Assembly: GCA_963556495.2 (NCBI GenBank)
Contig: OY747715.1
Location: forward strand, 1,619,739 to 1,683,738
Direction of reading: 5' to 3'
DNA length: 64,000 nucleotides
From: Valencia hispanica
Lineage: Eukaryota; Chordata; Actinopteri; Cyprinodontiformes; Valenciidae
The translations under genes were made by a program, and so were the position numbers. Below, piece after piece: positions 11,804 through 24,100 of the stretch. Positions within the stretch are counted from its first letter, which is position 1; every line of letters begins with the position of its first letter. The notes below the pieces were generated by a model. The model was given only the letters and a program-made list of their open reading frames with translations. It ran no database searches and had not been told where the DNA came from.

Positions 11804-14800
11804 CTCCTCATGGAGGAGAGGATGAAGCAGTCTGAGATGCTCTGAGTGAGGAAACATCAGCTGCTGCTTCATTCCTGAGGTTAACGCAGGAGAACAGCTC
11901 TGACTTCACCTCACAACCGGTCCCCACCAGAACCAGTCCAGTCTGCTGAAGAGCGTGAAGCTGGTTTCTGGTTCTGATGATACCGGACCCTGGCCTCCTT
12001 TTCTAACTCCTCCAGATTCAGCATCCCGACCCTCCATCTGATCCCAAGACGCTCTGCTTCCTGGTTCTACCAGGTTCTGTGGCACCAGACGTGTTCAGGT
12101 CGCCATGAAACGGTTCCGCTCGCCTCCCACAGCTTGTAGACATGCAGCTTCTCTCATTGGTTGGTTTCCGATCGGTCCCGCCTCCACACAACCAAAGCCA
12201 AACCTGATTGGATGTCAGCTCCCTTCAGTATTTTACTTGGTTATTACTTTCCTTCTAGCTCTGGTCATCGATTTACTGGAGGTGGTCAGAACCAGAACCA
12301 AGTTCTGCTCAGAACATCTCATACTTCACCAGAACTGTTGGGGTTCTTTTGGGTTCCTCCTGCTGCAGAGTTTGGCTTTAATAGTTCTCAGAACCACCCA
12401 GAAAACGGCTCAGGATCAGAAGGATGTGGTCTCTGTGGTTCTGGGAGAGAGGAACCTCTTCTCATTGGTCCTTCCTCTCATCCAGACTGGGTCCAGATCT
12501 TCTGACCGGTTCTGGTTTTCCTCAGTCGGATCGTTTTGTGTCTCCTCCTCCTCCTGTGGCCTCCTCTATCCTGATTGGCTCTCCGCTGCTCCAGGTGCTG
12601 CCGGTGCGTTCAGGTGCAGAAGGATCCTCCGGACGTCCTGAAGCGGCCGTCCTTTGTCCTGGCCGTGCTGCTGCTGGGGAACTTCGGCCTCCTCATCGTC
12701 GACCGTATCCTTCAGCTCCTGCAGGGTCCAGGTGGTTCTGCCAGGCCGACCCGCTGGTCCAGGTGAAAGGTCATGTTTCCTTCATGTTTCCTGTCAGACC
12801 TCCACTTCCAGTACAACGGCTTCCTGTTCGGCTTCCTGCTGTTGTCGGTGGCCAGACACCTGCAGGTACACACACCTGTAGACACACCTGCAGGTACACA
12901 CACCTGTAGACACACCTGCAGGTACACACACCTGTAGACACACCTGCAGGTACACACACCTGCAGATACACACACCTGTAGACACACCTGCAGGTACACA
13001 CACCTGCAGATACACACACCTGCAGATACACACACCTGCAGGTACACACACCTGTAGACACACCTGCGGGTACACACACCTGCAGATACACACACCTGCA
13101 GGTACACACCTACAGGTACACACACCTGTAGACACACCTGCAGGTACACACACCTGCAGATACACACACCTGCAGGTACACACACCTGTAGACACACCTG
13201 CAGATACACACACCTGCAGGTACACACACCTGTAGACACACCTGCAGATACACACACCTGCAGGTACACACACCTGCAGGTACACACCTACAGGTACACA
13301 CACCTGCAGGTACACACACCTGCAGGTACACACACCTGCAGGTACACACACCTGCAGGTACACACACCTGCAGGTACACACACCTGCAGGTACACACCTA
13401 CAGGTACACACACCTGCAGGTACACACACCTGCAGGTACACACACCTGCAGGTACACACACCTGTAGACACACCTGTAGACACACACACCTGCAGGTACA
13501 CACACCTGCAGGTACACACCTACAGGTACACACACCTGTAGACACACCTGCAGGTACACACACCTGCAGGTACACACACCTGCAGATACACACACCTGTA
13601 GACAGACCTGCAGGTACACACACCTGTGGACGTATATAAACAGTAGATGCCACATTCGACCTCTACTGCCTATTGGCGCTGGTGAGCCGTGGGGCGGCCA
13701 TCTTGGACAGGTCACCCTCGCTCCACAGTGTAATCTGTTTGGCGTGTTTATTAAATCTAACTGGGTATGTATGAGACATGAGAGATATGTTATACCAGTA
13801 ATATTAGTTTTATTTCTACAGTAGCGTTCCTGTGTCAGCTGTAATCCAAGTCTGTGTTTAGGAATATTTGATCTATAAAGTCTCAGTTATTCTTCATAAC
13901 ACTGGCACTACACATTTTGCTACGTTAGCTAGCTAACAAGATGTCGCTGGTGGACATAAATACAGAACAGGAATGTTATATTTACAAAATTCAAATAATA
14001 AAAATTTTCAGTCTTACTTGTGAAAAGTAATCAACCGAGCCGTACTCAGTAATCCGCTGGTTAGAAGAAGAATAAATCACAGGCTTCTCAGGGATCTGAT
14101 GTTTTGGTTTATGTCTGAGGATAGGAGGACCTGTCCAAGATGGCGGTCGCATTTACTGCTCCCTCTTTATTATGTCTATGGACACAGCTGCTCTGACTTC
14201 CTGTTTCAGTGTTAAACAGACTCTTATTTTGAAAGGCCTGGAGGAAGTCCCTGTAACAGAGGCTTTCTCCTGTGTGTGGTTCAGTCTCGGCACCTGCAGG
14301 GGGCGCTGCTGTTCGCCGTCCTGCTCAACCTGAAGCACATCTACCTGTACGTGGCTCCGGCGTTCGGGATCTTCCTGCTGAGGAGTTTCTGCTTCACTCA
14401 GGACCACCCAGGTGAGGTTCTGCCCCAGACTGCAGGGGGTTCTTATGTTGGTTCTGTCTCCTGGTTCTCCTGGTTCTCCTACAGACGGGTCCATCAGGTG
14501 GAGCAGCTTCAGCCCGGTGCGTCTGCTGGCTCTGGGCTTCATCGTCACCTCCGTCTTCGCTCTGTCCTTTGGACCTTTCGTTGCCATGGTGAGTGCCGCC
14601 TGCCTCTGACCTCAGGTGTTTCCTCCCGTCCACACCTGATGATGATGATGCTGATGGTGATGATGCTGATGGTGCTGATGATGATGCTTTCAGGGTCAGC
14701 TACCTCAGCTCTTGTCCCGGCTCTTCCCCTTTAAGCGGGGCCTCTGCCACGCCTACTGGGCCCCCAACGTCTGGGCCCTCTACAGCGCTGCGGACAAGGC

Positions 14801-17334
14801 GCTGGCCGTGCTCGGTGAGGAGGCGACCCGTCGGTTCTGACTCGGCTCGTCAACCGGAACCGTCCAGAACCTTTAATCTGGTCTCTGTTTGTTTTCAGGC
14901 GTCCGTCTGAAGCTGCTGGAGGAGGCGGAGCTTCCTTCAGCCTCCATGACGGGCGGCTTGGTCCAGGAGTTCCAGCACTCGGTCCTACCCTCCGTGTCTC
15001 CCTCCATCACACTCGTCTGCACCCTCCTGGCCATTCTGGTGAGTCGGAACCAGAACCAGAGGACGTCCTCATCCCGCTGGGACCGAATATTTATTCTCCG
15101 TGCGGCGAAACGTCTTCCTGCTAAGGCGCAGTATTAGGGCCGTTCTAGAACAAGGAAAAATATTTTTCCTGCACAAAAAAAGCTGGAAATTCTCTGATGT
15201 CGAAAAGTCGAACATTTGAAAGAGAAAACGACATTTTCACAGTTTCAGGCACAAATATTCGATATTTTCTGAAGTAAAGTTAGAAATATGCAAGAAAAAA
15301 ACCCCTGAAGTTTGTTGATGCAGCCATGTTGGAGCTTCTTCCTCTCCGAGGCGTTCAGGGCCTCATCTGAACCCGGGAAAACAGCCGCATGAACCACAAA
15401 CACTATCCAGTAAATATCCAGTAAATTGAACACTTTAATCTTTTTCTGTCGGACGAATCCGATTTAAAATCTCAGCTAACTTCAGAGTTTTCTCCTTGGA
15501 AATGTCAGAAAATATATTAGTTTAAATAATAACATTTATGGTTTTACTCATGGAGTAGATGAATATAATATTTTGGTGTTTACTGGGATGTCGGGCTCTA
15601 ACAGTCGGCCGCGTCCCGGTGGAGGCGGGTTTTCAGGGTTCTGATCCTCAGCTGATCATTAGCATCCTCTCTAACTCTGTAGACGTTCATGTCGGGTTCC
15701 CCGGGTCAGAACCGATCTTTATTCCCTCCGTTTGTCCCTCTGTCTCTCTGCAGCCGGCCGTGGTCTCCATCTGGCGGCGTCCCCGCGGCGGCCGCGCCTT
15801 CCTGCGCTGCCTGCTGCTCTGCGCTCTGGCCTCCTTCATGTTCGGTTGGCACGTTCACGAGAAAGCCGTCCTCATGGCCGTCCTGCCGCTCAGGTCTGAC
15901 CCCGTGTTCTCCAGCAGGGGGCGTAGTGGCTCTGGCTGGGAGTGAATCTACATGTTTTGTCTCCTCCCTGCAGCATCCTGGCGGTGGAGAACAGAGAGGA
16001 TGCTGGGATCTTCCTGGTTCTGACCACCACCGGACATTACTCCCTGTTCCCGCTCATCTTCACCCCCACAGGTAAACGCCACCAGACCGGCACCATGCAG
16101 CTCCCTGGGCTGAGCCGGTCTGTCTGGACCCATTCTCCGGTTCTGCAGCTCCCTGGTCTGTCTGGACCCATTCTCCGGTTCTGCAGCTCCCTGGGCTGAG
16201 CCGGTCCGTCTGGACCCATTCTCCGGTTCTGCAGCTCCCTGGGCTGAGCCGGTCCGTCTGGACCCATTCTCCGGTTCTGCAGCTCCCTGGGCTGAGCCGG
16301 TCCGTCTGGACCCATTCTCCGGTTTTGACCCAAATTATCACTGCTGTCTAGTCGCATGTCAGAACACTGCAGTGAATGGAAGCAGCAGAACGTCCATCAG
16401 TCCCCTGCTGGTACCGGCCTGGTTCTGATGGTTCTGATGGTGGTCCATGTTGTCATGGTGACCGTCCGCCTGGTAACAACCACCATATAAAGTCACTGAA
16501 GTCCTCCCCGTTCTGACCTTTGATGTTTTATTGACGCCGTCTGATTGGCCCCATCACTGTCTGGGTTACCATGGCAATGAACAGGGGTACCTAATAAAGT
16601 GTCCTCTGAGCATCCAGTCTGACAGCGTCACAGAATGCTCCTCAGGCTGGGCAAGAACCGGCTGGTTCTGGTCGGGTCCTGGGATCCTGGTTCCGGTCGG
16701 GTCCAGGGATCCAGACCGACCTAAACCAGGTGGACAGAGTGAGTTCTGACCAGGGAGCAGCACCATGTCGTGTGGTCGGCCACCAGATGGCGCCGCAGAC
16801 ACTCCGGTCCTGCTTTACTGTCAGAACAGAGTAGAAACCTCAGAGGTTCTGGTTCTACCCTCTGATCCAGCAGCAGGTTCTGGTTCTGGTTCTACCCTCT
16901 GATCCAGCAGCAGGTTCTGGTTCTGGTTGATGTTTCTCCTCCATGTTTTTTCAGAGCTGCCCATCAAAGTGTGTCTGATGCTGATCTTCACCATGTTCTC
17001 CTTCACCTCCCTCAGGAAGCTGCACAGGTAAACACACCTGTCCCCACGTGGCTCCGCCCACTTTCCACATCCTGACGTCTGAATGTAATCAGATTACTCT
17101 CCTCTCAGGGCCCAGGGGTCTCTGCTGCGTCCGCTGGAGGTCGTCTACCTGCTGGGGCTGGTTGCCGTGGCGATCGGGTGCGAGCTGGTCTTCCCTTTGT
17201 CGCCATGGCGACAGAAGCTGCCGTTCCTCCCCCTGCTGGTGACCTCGGTGTACTGCGCATTGGGCGTCAGCTACTCCTTCCTGCGTCTGTACGTGACTCT
17301 GCTGCGCTCGGACCATAAGCCCAAACAGCTGTGA
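10078..17334 (+). CDS. alg8: Dolichyl-P-Glc:Glc1Man9GlcNAc2-PP-Dol alpha-1,3-glucosyltransferase (13 exons)
   Basis: Exons are 10078-10163, 10706-10784, 10860-11053, 12595-12704, 12798-12865, 14285-14411, 14485-14588, 14694-14814, 14899-15038, 15754-15893, 15974-16071, 16955-17027 and 17109-17334. They total 1566 nt, giving 521 aa against about 526 in human ALG8, and all phases close with GT-AG introns. Diagnostic peptides are [72 protein letters not shown] and [11 protein letters not shown]. The enzyme is a multi-pass ER membrane GT-C transferase (family GT57) that adds the second glucose to the lipid-linked oligosaccharide from dolichyl-phosphate glucose. TDFEVHRNW is the luminal catalytic loop with the conserved Asp. 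Start ATG 10078 gives the usual N-terminus [14 protein letters not shown]. Intron 5 opens with a splice-donor minisatellite. Confidence 0.97.
11262..11756 (-). mobile_element. L2/CR1-group LINE ORF2 fragment in alg8 intron 3
   Basis: This segment matches 38258-38752 of the larger LINE almost base for base, with only a handful of differences visible. It encodes the same C-terminal peptide region ([20 protein letters not shown], then [19 protein letters not shown]). It lacks the LINE 3' UTR and breaks abruptly into a pyrimidine tract at 11757, so it is an internal fragment rather than a standard 5'-truncated insertion. Confidence 0.88.
11754..11812. repeat. (CCT)n / (CTT) pyrimidine tract
   Basis: About 60 bases of CCT triplets with occasional CTT, joined directly to the LINE fragment. 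The reverse strand gives an Arg/Lys-rich frame that is not a gene. Confidence 0.9.
12855..13630. repeat. 18/16-bp minisatellite built on the alg8 exon 5 splice donor
   Basis: The array starts at the last codons of exon 5 (CACCTGCAG|GTACACAC). It continues for about 770 bp as CACCTGCAGGTACACA units mixed with CACCTGTAGACACA and CACCTGCAGATACA variants. I count about 25 perfect CTGCAG|GTACAC junctions. It is intronic from 12866 on; the long Cys/Val-rich frames on the minus strand are periodicity artefacts. Confidence 0.95.
14637..14690. repeat. Short GATGATGCT repeat abutting the alg8 exon 8 acceptor
   Basis: About 50 bases of GAT/GCT/GGT triplets end in TGATGATGATGCTTTCAG, which forms the exon 8 acceptor at 14693. 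The normal polypyrimidine tract is reduced to CTTTCAG, so this acceptor may be weak. Confidence 0.8.
16100..16325. repeat. 48-bp minisatellite in alg8 intron 11
   Basis: Five tandem copies, one shortened to about 33 bp, of CCATTCTCCGGTTCTGCAGC plus CTCCCTGGGCTGAGCCGGTC plus CGTCTGGAC-type sequence. The array starts about 30 bp after the exon 11 donor (16071). Each unit holds a TTCTGCAG that resembles a 3' acceptor. The copies are nearly identical. Confidence 0.92.
16842..16930. repeat. 39-bp duplication just upstream of alg8 exon 12
   Basis: Two full copies and a third partial copy of AGGTTCTGGTTCTACCCTC plus TGATCCAGCAGC lie within 25-110 bp of the exon 12 acceptor (16954), in the branch-point zone. 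Confidence 0.85.
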
Positions 17335-17523
17335 GGTCAGAAGGTCAACATGACCACGCCCACTCACACACAGAACTAGGAGGAGAACGCACTCGGATTC
17401 AGTTCACCTGGTTCTGGTAGACCTGAGCTACAGCCCATAATAATCACCAGGTCTGAAGTGAGGAGGAGAAGCTGAAGGTCCAACATGATCCAGACTGTGG
17501 GACCAAACTGCTGCTGAACCATC

Positions 17524-17529
17524 AATAAA
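17524..17529 (+). terminator. alg8 polyadenylation signal AATAAA
   Basis: A canonical AATAAA 190 bp after the alg8 stop (17334) is followed by a G/T-rich stretch (CGTTGTTTGTTTG). It gives a 3' UTR of about 210 nt. Confidence 0.75.
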
Positions 17530-17584
17530 CCAATCATCTCGCTCCGTTGTTTGTTTGAACTCAAATTAAATCCCAAAAATCACA

Positions 17585-18350
17585 GTCAAGTCGACTTGGA
17601 CTCGGGGTCCGAGTCTCGGCGAGGTAGTCCGGGTCTCGACGTGGACTCGGAGTCCAGGACTTGACTCGGACTCGTGGATCGAGTCTCAACTAGTACCCGT
17701 GGTCCGAGATTCGATGTGGACTCAGGGTCCGAGACTTGGGGTAAGAGTCCGAGTCCCGACTCAGACTCTGGGTATGGGTCTCAATTAGGACTCGTGTATC
17801 GAGTCTCAACTAGGACTCGTGGTCCGAGTCTCGACTAGGACTCGTGGTCCGAGTCTCGACTAGGACTCTGGGTCCGGGTCTCGACTAGGACTCTGGGTCC
17901 GGGTCTCGACTAGGACTCGTGGTCCGAGTCTCGACTAGGACTCGTGGTCCGGGTCTCGACTAGGACTCTGGGTTTGAGTCTCGACTAGGACTCTTGGTCC
18001 GAGTCTCGACTAGGACTCTTGGTCCGAGTCTCGACTAGGACTCGGGGTCCGAGTCTCGACTAGGACTCGGGGTCCGAGTCTCGACTAGGATTCGGGGTCC
18101 GAGTCTCGACTAGGATTCGGGGTCCGAGTCTCGACTAGGATTCGGGGTCCGAGTCTCGACTAGGATTCGGGGTCCGAGTCTCGACTAGGATTCGGGGTCC
18201 GAGTCTCGACTAGGATTCGGGGTCCGAGTCTCGACTAGGACTCAGGGTTTGAGTCTCGACTAGGATTCGGGGTCCAGGACTCGACTAGGACTCGGGGTTT
18301 GAGTCTGAAGGTGGATTCGTGGTCCAAGTTTCGACTCCGAGTCTCGGTCC
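17585..18350. repeat. 25-bp minisatellite downstream of alg8
   Basis: About 30 copies of CGACTAGGACTCGGGGTCCG plus AGTCT, degenerate at the left edge and homogeneous in the middle (18040-18240), which points to recent central expansion. It starts about 60 bp after the alg8 poly(A) signal and is intergenic. Confidence 0.93.
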
Positions 18351-20390
18351 CAGGTTTTTCTGATGCAGAGAGAGAGGAAGCCGGCCTGTCTTACTTTGAA
18401 AGGAGGAGCTTGATTATCAGCCAGTGATGTTGGTGGATTATTATGGGATGTTACAGGCTGTAGCTCCATAGTAACGACTAAACAAACGTCCCTGACCTCT
18501 GACCTTCCCTTGATGCTGCAGCATTAAGAACAGTTTTTGCTGTAAATATCAAAATGCTTCACACTCTGTTCAGTAGAAATGCTGACTAGGCAGAAACTTA
18601 TTCATAATTTCTTTAACTGATTTTGACTCTTTCTGTTGAGCTGAGCTCCTGCAGCATCCAAGCAGCTGATTGGTTGAAACAAATCATAGTGTAATAAAAA
18701 CAATCAACTCAGACTTTTAATTAAACCCAGTTTAATTAGACCCAGTTTGTTTAAAAACTTTATTTATAAGGCAATAAAAATAGTTTTTATTCACAATACA
18801 AAATGAATTTTGATGTAAAGTGACTGATTATGATTATCAGTTTATAGCTTTGACTTCATCCATAAAACCTGTTAATGATCATTTCTCAGCTCTAACTCAC
18901 TTTTTCACTTCGCTTTGCCCGTCTTGTAATCTGCAGAGCCCAACGTGGCCACCAGGGGGCGTCCATCAGATCATATTTAATGGTGAAAGACGTTTATGCC
19001 GGTGAAAGAAATCTATTGGCTAGAAATAGTAAACATGAGGAGAAACTCTTCAAACTAACGGTTTTCTATTCATTCAGACTTTAGATGTGAAGTTTTACTG
19101 TCACTAAAGGAGAAAAACAAACAAGTCATTGCAATCACTGTGTTGACCACTAGATGTCAGCAGTTAAATTTCTGTCTGGAAGCGTGTTTTTATATTTCTC
19201 TGATGATGGAGCCGGTGATTCCTACCTGGACCAGAGTTAAAGCCCTAAATCCTGCCTGAGGGGAATAAATCCTGGCCTGGTGCTCCTGGTTTCTCCTAGT
19301 CTTTCCTAGTTTCTCCTCGTCTGACCTGGGATTCTCCTGGTTTCTCCTAGTTTTTCCAGGTCTTTCCTTGTTTCTCCTAGTCTGACCTGGGATTCTCCCT
19401 GGACTGGCCCGGAGCTAGAGGAGCCGCTATGCTGGAGTTTTATTGACTTGTTACTGCTCCAGATCTTCCTTCCACTGACTTTCTCGCGTTTCCTCTGAGG
19501 GAAGGAACTGTTCGGGTCGCCGAACGTCTTACAGGCTTAAGAGGATTCGGCAGATTTCCCAGCATGCTCCACTCACAGAGACTCCAGGTCTCCAGGAATC
19601 TGTTCACGGTTCTCCGACAGCAGGACGTTTCTACAGGAAATCGACCGGATCCGGACCGTTTTAACGTTCCTGCTGCTTGGAACGGAGGAAGATGAAGATG
19701 ATCTGCTGCTGAGGAAACGTGGCTCTAAATGCATCGTTCATTAGTGACCCGACTGATCTTAGGTCTGTAGTTGAATTCCCTCTGCGCTCTCTTCTGGAAA
19801 AGAAACTTTCTAACCTCCAAAGTTTGTGGCTCCGCCTCTTCAACAGATTCCACTTTCTGTTCCCAGGAATCCTGCAGGGATCTTGTTTTTCCTTCTTTAT
19901 ATTAACTCTGACCTTTGTCCTCTAAGGTCCCTGCCAAGCATCCTTGATGAGCCGTAGTTGGCCGGTAGAGCTGATGGCGTCTCTCCATCTTCACATCACG
20001 AATGTTTTCATCACCTCGACCGTCATTTTGTTCAGTGAAATAATGAAATGTTGTAAACGTTAAATGGGAAATGAGAAGCAGGAATGTGAGAGTCCTTCCT
20101 GGTTCCTGACCTCAGTACGCTGCTCCATTGTTTTTCTTCTTCTCTGGTGTTTTAGGCTGATGAGTCAAAGATGGCGTCCTGCTTTTTCCCTTTCTTTAGA
20201 CTCCAGAGAGGCAGAAAAAGGTCAAATAAATCTGAAATCTAGTTTCTTTAGGTTTGTATCAGAACTGTGAGGTTGATTTCTGAACATTGTGACAGTTTAA
20301 CGTGGCTCATCTTCGCTAAATGTTTGTGATCAGATATAATTAATTTTCTCTTTATTAAAACAGATTTGTAGCTTTGATTTGTGCTTGATG
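18351..20390. other. Intergenic stretch, no gene seen
   Basis: Between the convergent alg8 and GCAP genes I see no exon with conserved peptide content. It contains a short TTTCTCCTAGTCTTTCC repeat cluster (19270-19400) and A/T-rich unique sequence. Confidence 0.5.
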
Positions 20391-20399
20391 ATAAATGCT

Positions 20400-20760
20400 T
20401 ATTTTACAATAGTTGTAAAAACTGATATCGATATGCAGATATATCGTGATATTTTGCCACAATATTGTATCGATTTTTTTAATAGAATTTTTTATGACGG
20501 TAATTTTTGTATTAAATATAAAAGTATTACTGGTAGTTTGTGGCTGTTTTTCACCTTCTTTGTTCCAGTGGATCAACTAGATCTAGTAATAAAACTGGAT
20601 GTTAAAGTATGAAACAGGTTGGAGTGTTTAGAATGATGGGACAGTTTTTCTGCAGTTAAATTCAGTTTTAAAAATCACAATATATCTTCTTACTCAGTAT
20701 CGCGATATACCGCATCGTCTCCCCTGTATCGTGATACATATCGTATCACCAGATATGTGC
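20400..20760. repeat. Probable dispersed MITE-like repeat rich in ATATCG words
   Basis: Two clusters of TATCG/CGATA words (20425-20475 and 20695-20755) face each other across about 220 bp, for example GATATATCGTGATATT and GTATCGTGATACATATCG. This layout is typical of fish dispersed elements with such words. Boundaries and family are not resolved. Confidence 0.4.
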
Positions 20761-21131
20761 CAATAAAACCCCCAGAAATCAAACTTCAGGGACCTGAAAA
20801 TAACAGTTTGGTCTCTTGTTTTTTTTTTTTTTTTTTTACTAAATATCCACAGAGTAAAAATGTTCAAGGATCCAAAATCCATCATGGCTTCGTCCTTCAG
20901 AGGTCAAATCTGCTGCAGCTTCGATCTGGAGATCCAGAAAAATTCCAGAGGAAAATCCTGAAGGAAAGTGATTTGAAAATGACTTGTGGAAGAGTCTGAG
21001 TCGGACCAGAACCTGACGAGTCTGTTTAAAGTTCTGTGGGTTTGATTTGTGGGGATGGGTCAGTATCAGACGTCCACCAAGAGTCTGGCGTCTGATTGGT
21101 CGGTTCGCAGACAGCGGTAGGCGGAGCCTCG

Positions 21132-24100
21132 TCAGTTCTGGACGGCGGGCTGTCGGCCTTTCACGATGATCTCCAGAACCGGCGTCAGGTCCATCAGGTT
21201 CTTCAGCATGTCCATGATGTCCGGGTGTTCCTTGGCTCCTTCGATGAACTCCTCCAGGGTCAGCTCACCTGGGAGGGGTCAGAGGTCAGAGATCAGCGAT
21301 GAACCAGTCCAGGTCCTGAACATGAAGCAGAGCGCCACCCTTACCTTCACCCTTCACATCCACCTTCTCAAAGATGAGCGCCACGATCTCCTCCGGGTCG
21401 ATGTCCCGGTTCCGTGTGATGTCCTGGATGGCCTGCAGGGGGAGACAAACCACACCGCTGTCAGAACCACAACATTTCCAACATTTAGATTTTTGGTTCT
21501 AATCCAACCAGTAAGAACTAAGGAACCTCCTGCTGGTCCACTAGTCCAGGTCCGATTTATTTACTACAACAACTGCTGCTTCACCAAGTAAAACCCAATC
21601 GAATAGTTCATATGTACAACGCTACATTACAGTACATCAGAGAATGAAAAAGTACTACAAATACGGTTAAAACAGATAAAGGGCTTAGTTCAGTCTGGGA
21701 TAAAAGCCAAATCCTAAAAATATGTTTTCTGAAGCATTTTTAAAATGATTCAAAGTTTTAGCAGATCTAATGTTGCAAGACGCCTGAATTGCTAAAAGAT
21801 TATCTGTGCTAGATCTGAGAGTTCTGGTAGGAATAGGACTCAGCAATAATTCAGACAAATACACACCAAGACCATTAAGACCATTAAAAACCAACAATCA
21901 AACTGAACTGGATCCTGTAGGGAACAGGGAGCCAGTGAAGAGACTCCAAAGCTGGAGAAATGTCCCGTTTCCACTTTGTTCCCGTCAGCAGACGAGCAGC
22001 AGCATTTTGGACCAATAGGAGACGATGCACAGTGAGCCATGATTTTCTTTTATCTCGGTTGGAAATGTGCTTTTAAACCAGATAGATCTGCTAAACAATG
22101 AAAGGAGAAAGTATGATTCTGAAAATGGATGCCAGGGGTAGGATTTATGAAGCGAAAAGAGCTGGACCCAGAACAGAACCTTGGGGCACACCACCACTTA
22201 GAGCAACGTCTCCAGAACTGAAATGGGCCCATATTCACATGAACTGTTCTGCCAGACGGGTAGGAACGGAACCACTGGAGAACCGGACCTTTAGGATCAG
22301 CGCACATGGCCGACCGCATCGAATGCTGCTTATAAATCAGGCAATAGGAGGGCAGCCGAATCGCCAGAATCAGTAACCAAAAATAAAAAACTCGTAATAA
22401 TTAAGTTCGTTCAACTTGACGGTTTAATAAACTTCATAAACTGACTTGGATAAACTTAATTCAGTTACTTGTTTCCAGATGAAGCAATTTATTGAAGTTG
22501 GAGCTGTATTCTCTTTTTATATTTGGAGCTGACAGGAGATTTCCTTGGATTTTTTTATAAGTAATTAAAATAGTACAAGCAGACATAGCCAGAGTAGAAA
22601 ACAATAGAACTACTTAAAAACAGTCGGTGTTAAAGTCTAGAAATGTTTGAATATTACTTTGCTCTTATTTGAGAATTAAACATGCATAAATCCATTTGGA
22701 GCTGTTTTATATCTCGACAGCCTAGTTTCCCAGCTGTAATTGAATGCAGCATAGGCAGCTATTGAGAAAATCTCTTCTCATCAACAGGGATTCCTCCGAC
22801 TTGTGTTTTATCCAGAATAAGGAGTTTGGTCTGATTGGATGCTACTGGTAGCCATGTTGGACGTCAGCTGGTTTTTCTCTAGTATCACTGATGTTTCCAT
22901 TGTTTCAGCCGAGTCATTCAGTTCAGAGCAGAGCGTGTTATGGATCTTATTGCTGTTGAAAGATGCGTTCGTTGACAAAGTTCTGGTTCCGCTCATCTTC
23001 CTTTTTCTACTGTAGCTGCATGAGAAATCATTAATGTTCCCACATAGCAGAGTTTAGTGATGGCTGGGAGTCCTTTCTGCTCTGTTCTGTTCTGGTGTCA
23101 CTTTTTAATGTTTCCTGGTGCAAATGTTCCACAGCGCTCTGAGTTCCTCACATAAACATTCTGCATGTGTTCAAGTAGAAAACAGCTGGATTCATTCAGT
23201 ACCGAACGGACATGGCCGTACCAAAAAAATACAAATACATGTACCGTTACGGCCCACTTTAAAAACCACATGTGTGCAATAATGTAATTTGTTAATTAAA
23301 TTAATCAATTACATTTAACCATAGGCCATGTATAGTTTCTGTATTCATCTTATTGACTATAAGTAGCCTTACTTTTTATAGCTATCTGTTTACTGTTTAT
23401 ACTCAAATCAAGTCTTAATAATAACCTACAGATCAGGAGGTCTCCTTGGTTTGGGTCGGAACCGCTCTTTTATTTCAGAAGTGTCAGCTGATCCGAGTGT
23501 GGATCAGAACCAAATTTAATGTCAATATTTAGTTTTCTAAAGTCAGCAAAGAAGAATCCAGGATTAAAACGGATCATAAATGTTTCAAACTATCTCTGAT
23601 GATAAATAAGAGCATGAAGCATTCCTGGTGGTTCTACTGGGCCCTGTGATGTTCTGCCGGGCCATGTGGACTCTGAGTACAGAGAGTTGACTCGCCAGAT
23701 TAACGCTGGGCTAATTTCAGCGTTAATCCGTGTCTCTGTTGGCCGTTGACTCGGATTAAAGCTCCTGGAAACTTTCTCTCCTTCCTCTTTTAACTTCATT
23801 CAAGCCAGAAACGTATTTTTAGTCTTCTGCAGCGATGAAGATGAGAAGCAGACAATAAACTCCACAAACATCAGAACGTTTCTCTGGAAAATTTCAGTTG
23901 TTTTTTGTTGTTGTTGGATTTAGAAAAAAAAAAAAAAAAACTAATTATGAATTAATAAATAACTCGATTTGAGTCGAATTGAACAAAAAATAAAATATAT
24001 TTTTTTAAAGCAAATAGAAATAAAAATGTCCTCCTGCTGTTTTGGGTTCAGTCCCGTGAGATTGAGAATCACCGTCTGACCCGTCTCAGAGGTTCTGGTT

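Noticed and set aside
11560..11811. 83-codon Arg/Lys-rich frame
   Set aside because: Fusion of the LINE fragment with a (CCT)n tract read on the reverse strand.
12712..13715. Several Cys/Val-rich minus-strand frames ([10 protein letters not shown] repeats)
   Set aside because: They translate the alg8 intron 5 minisatellite and are antisense to the verified exon 5.
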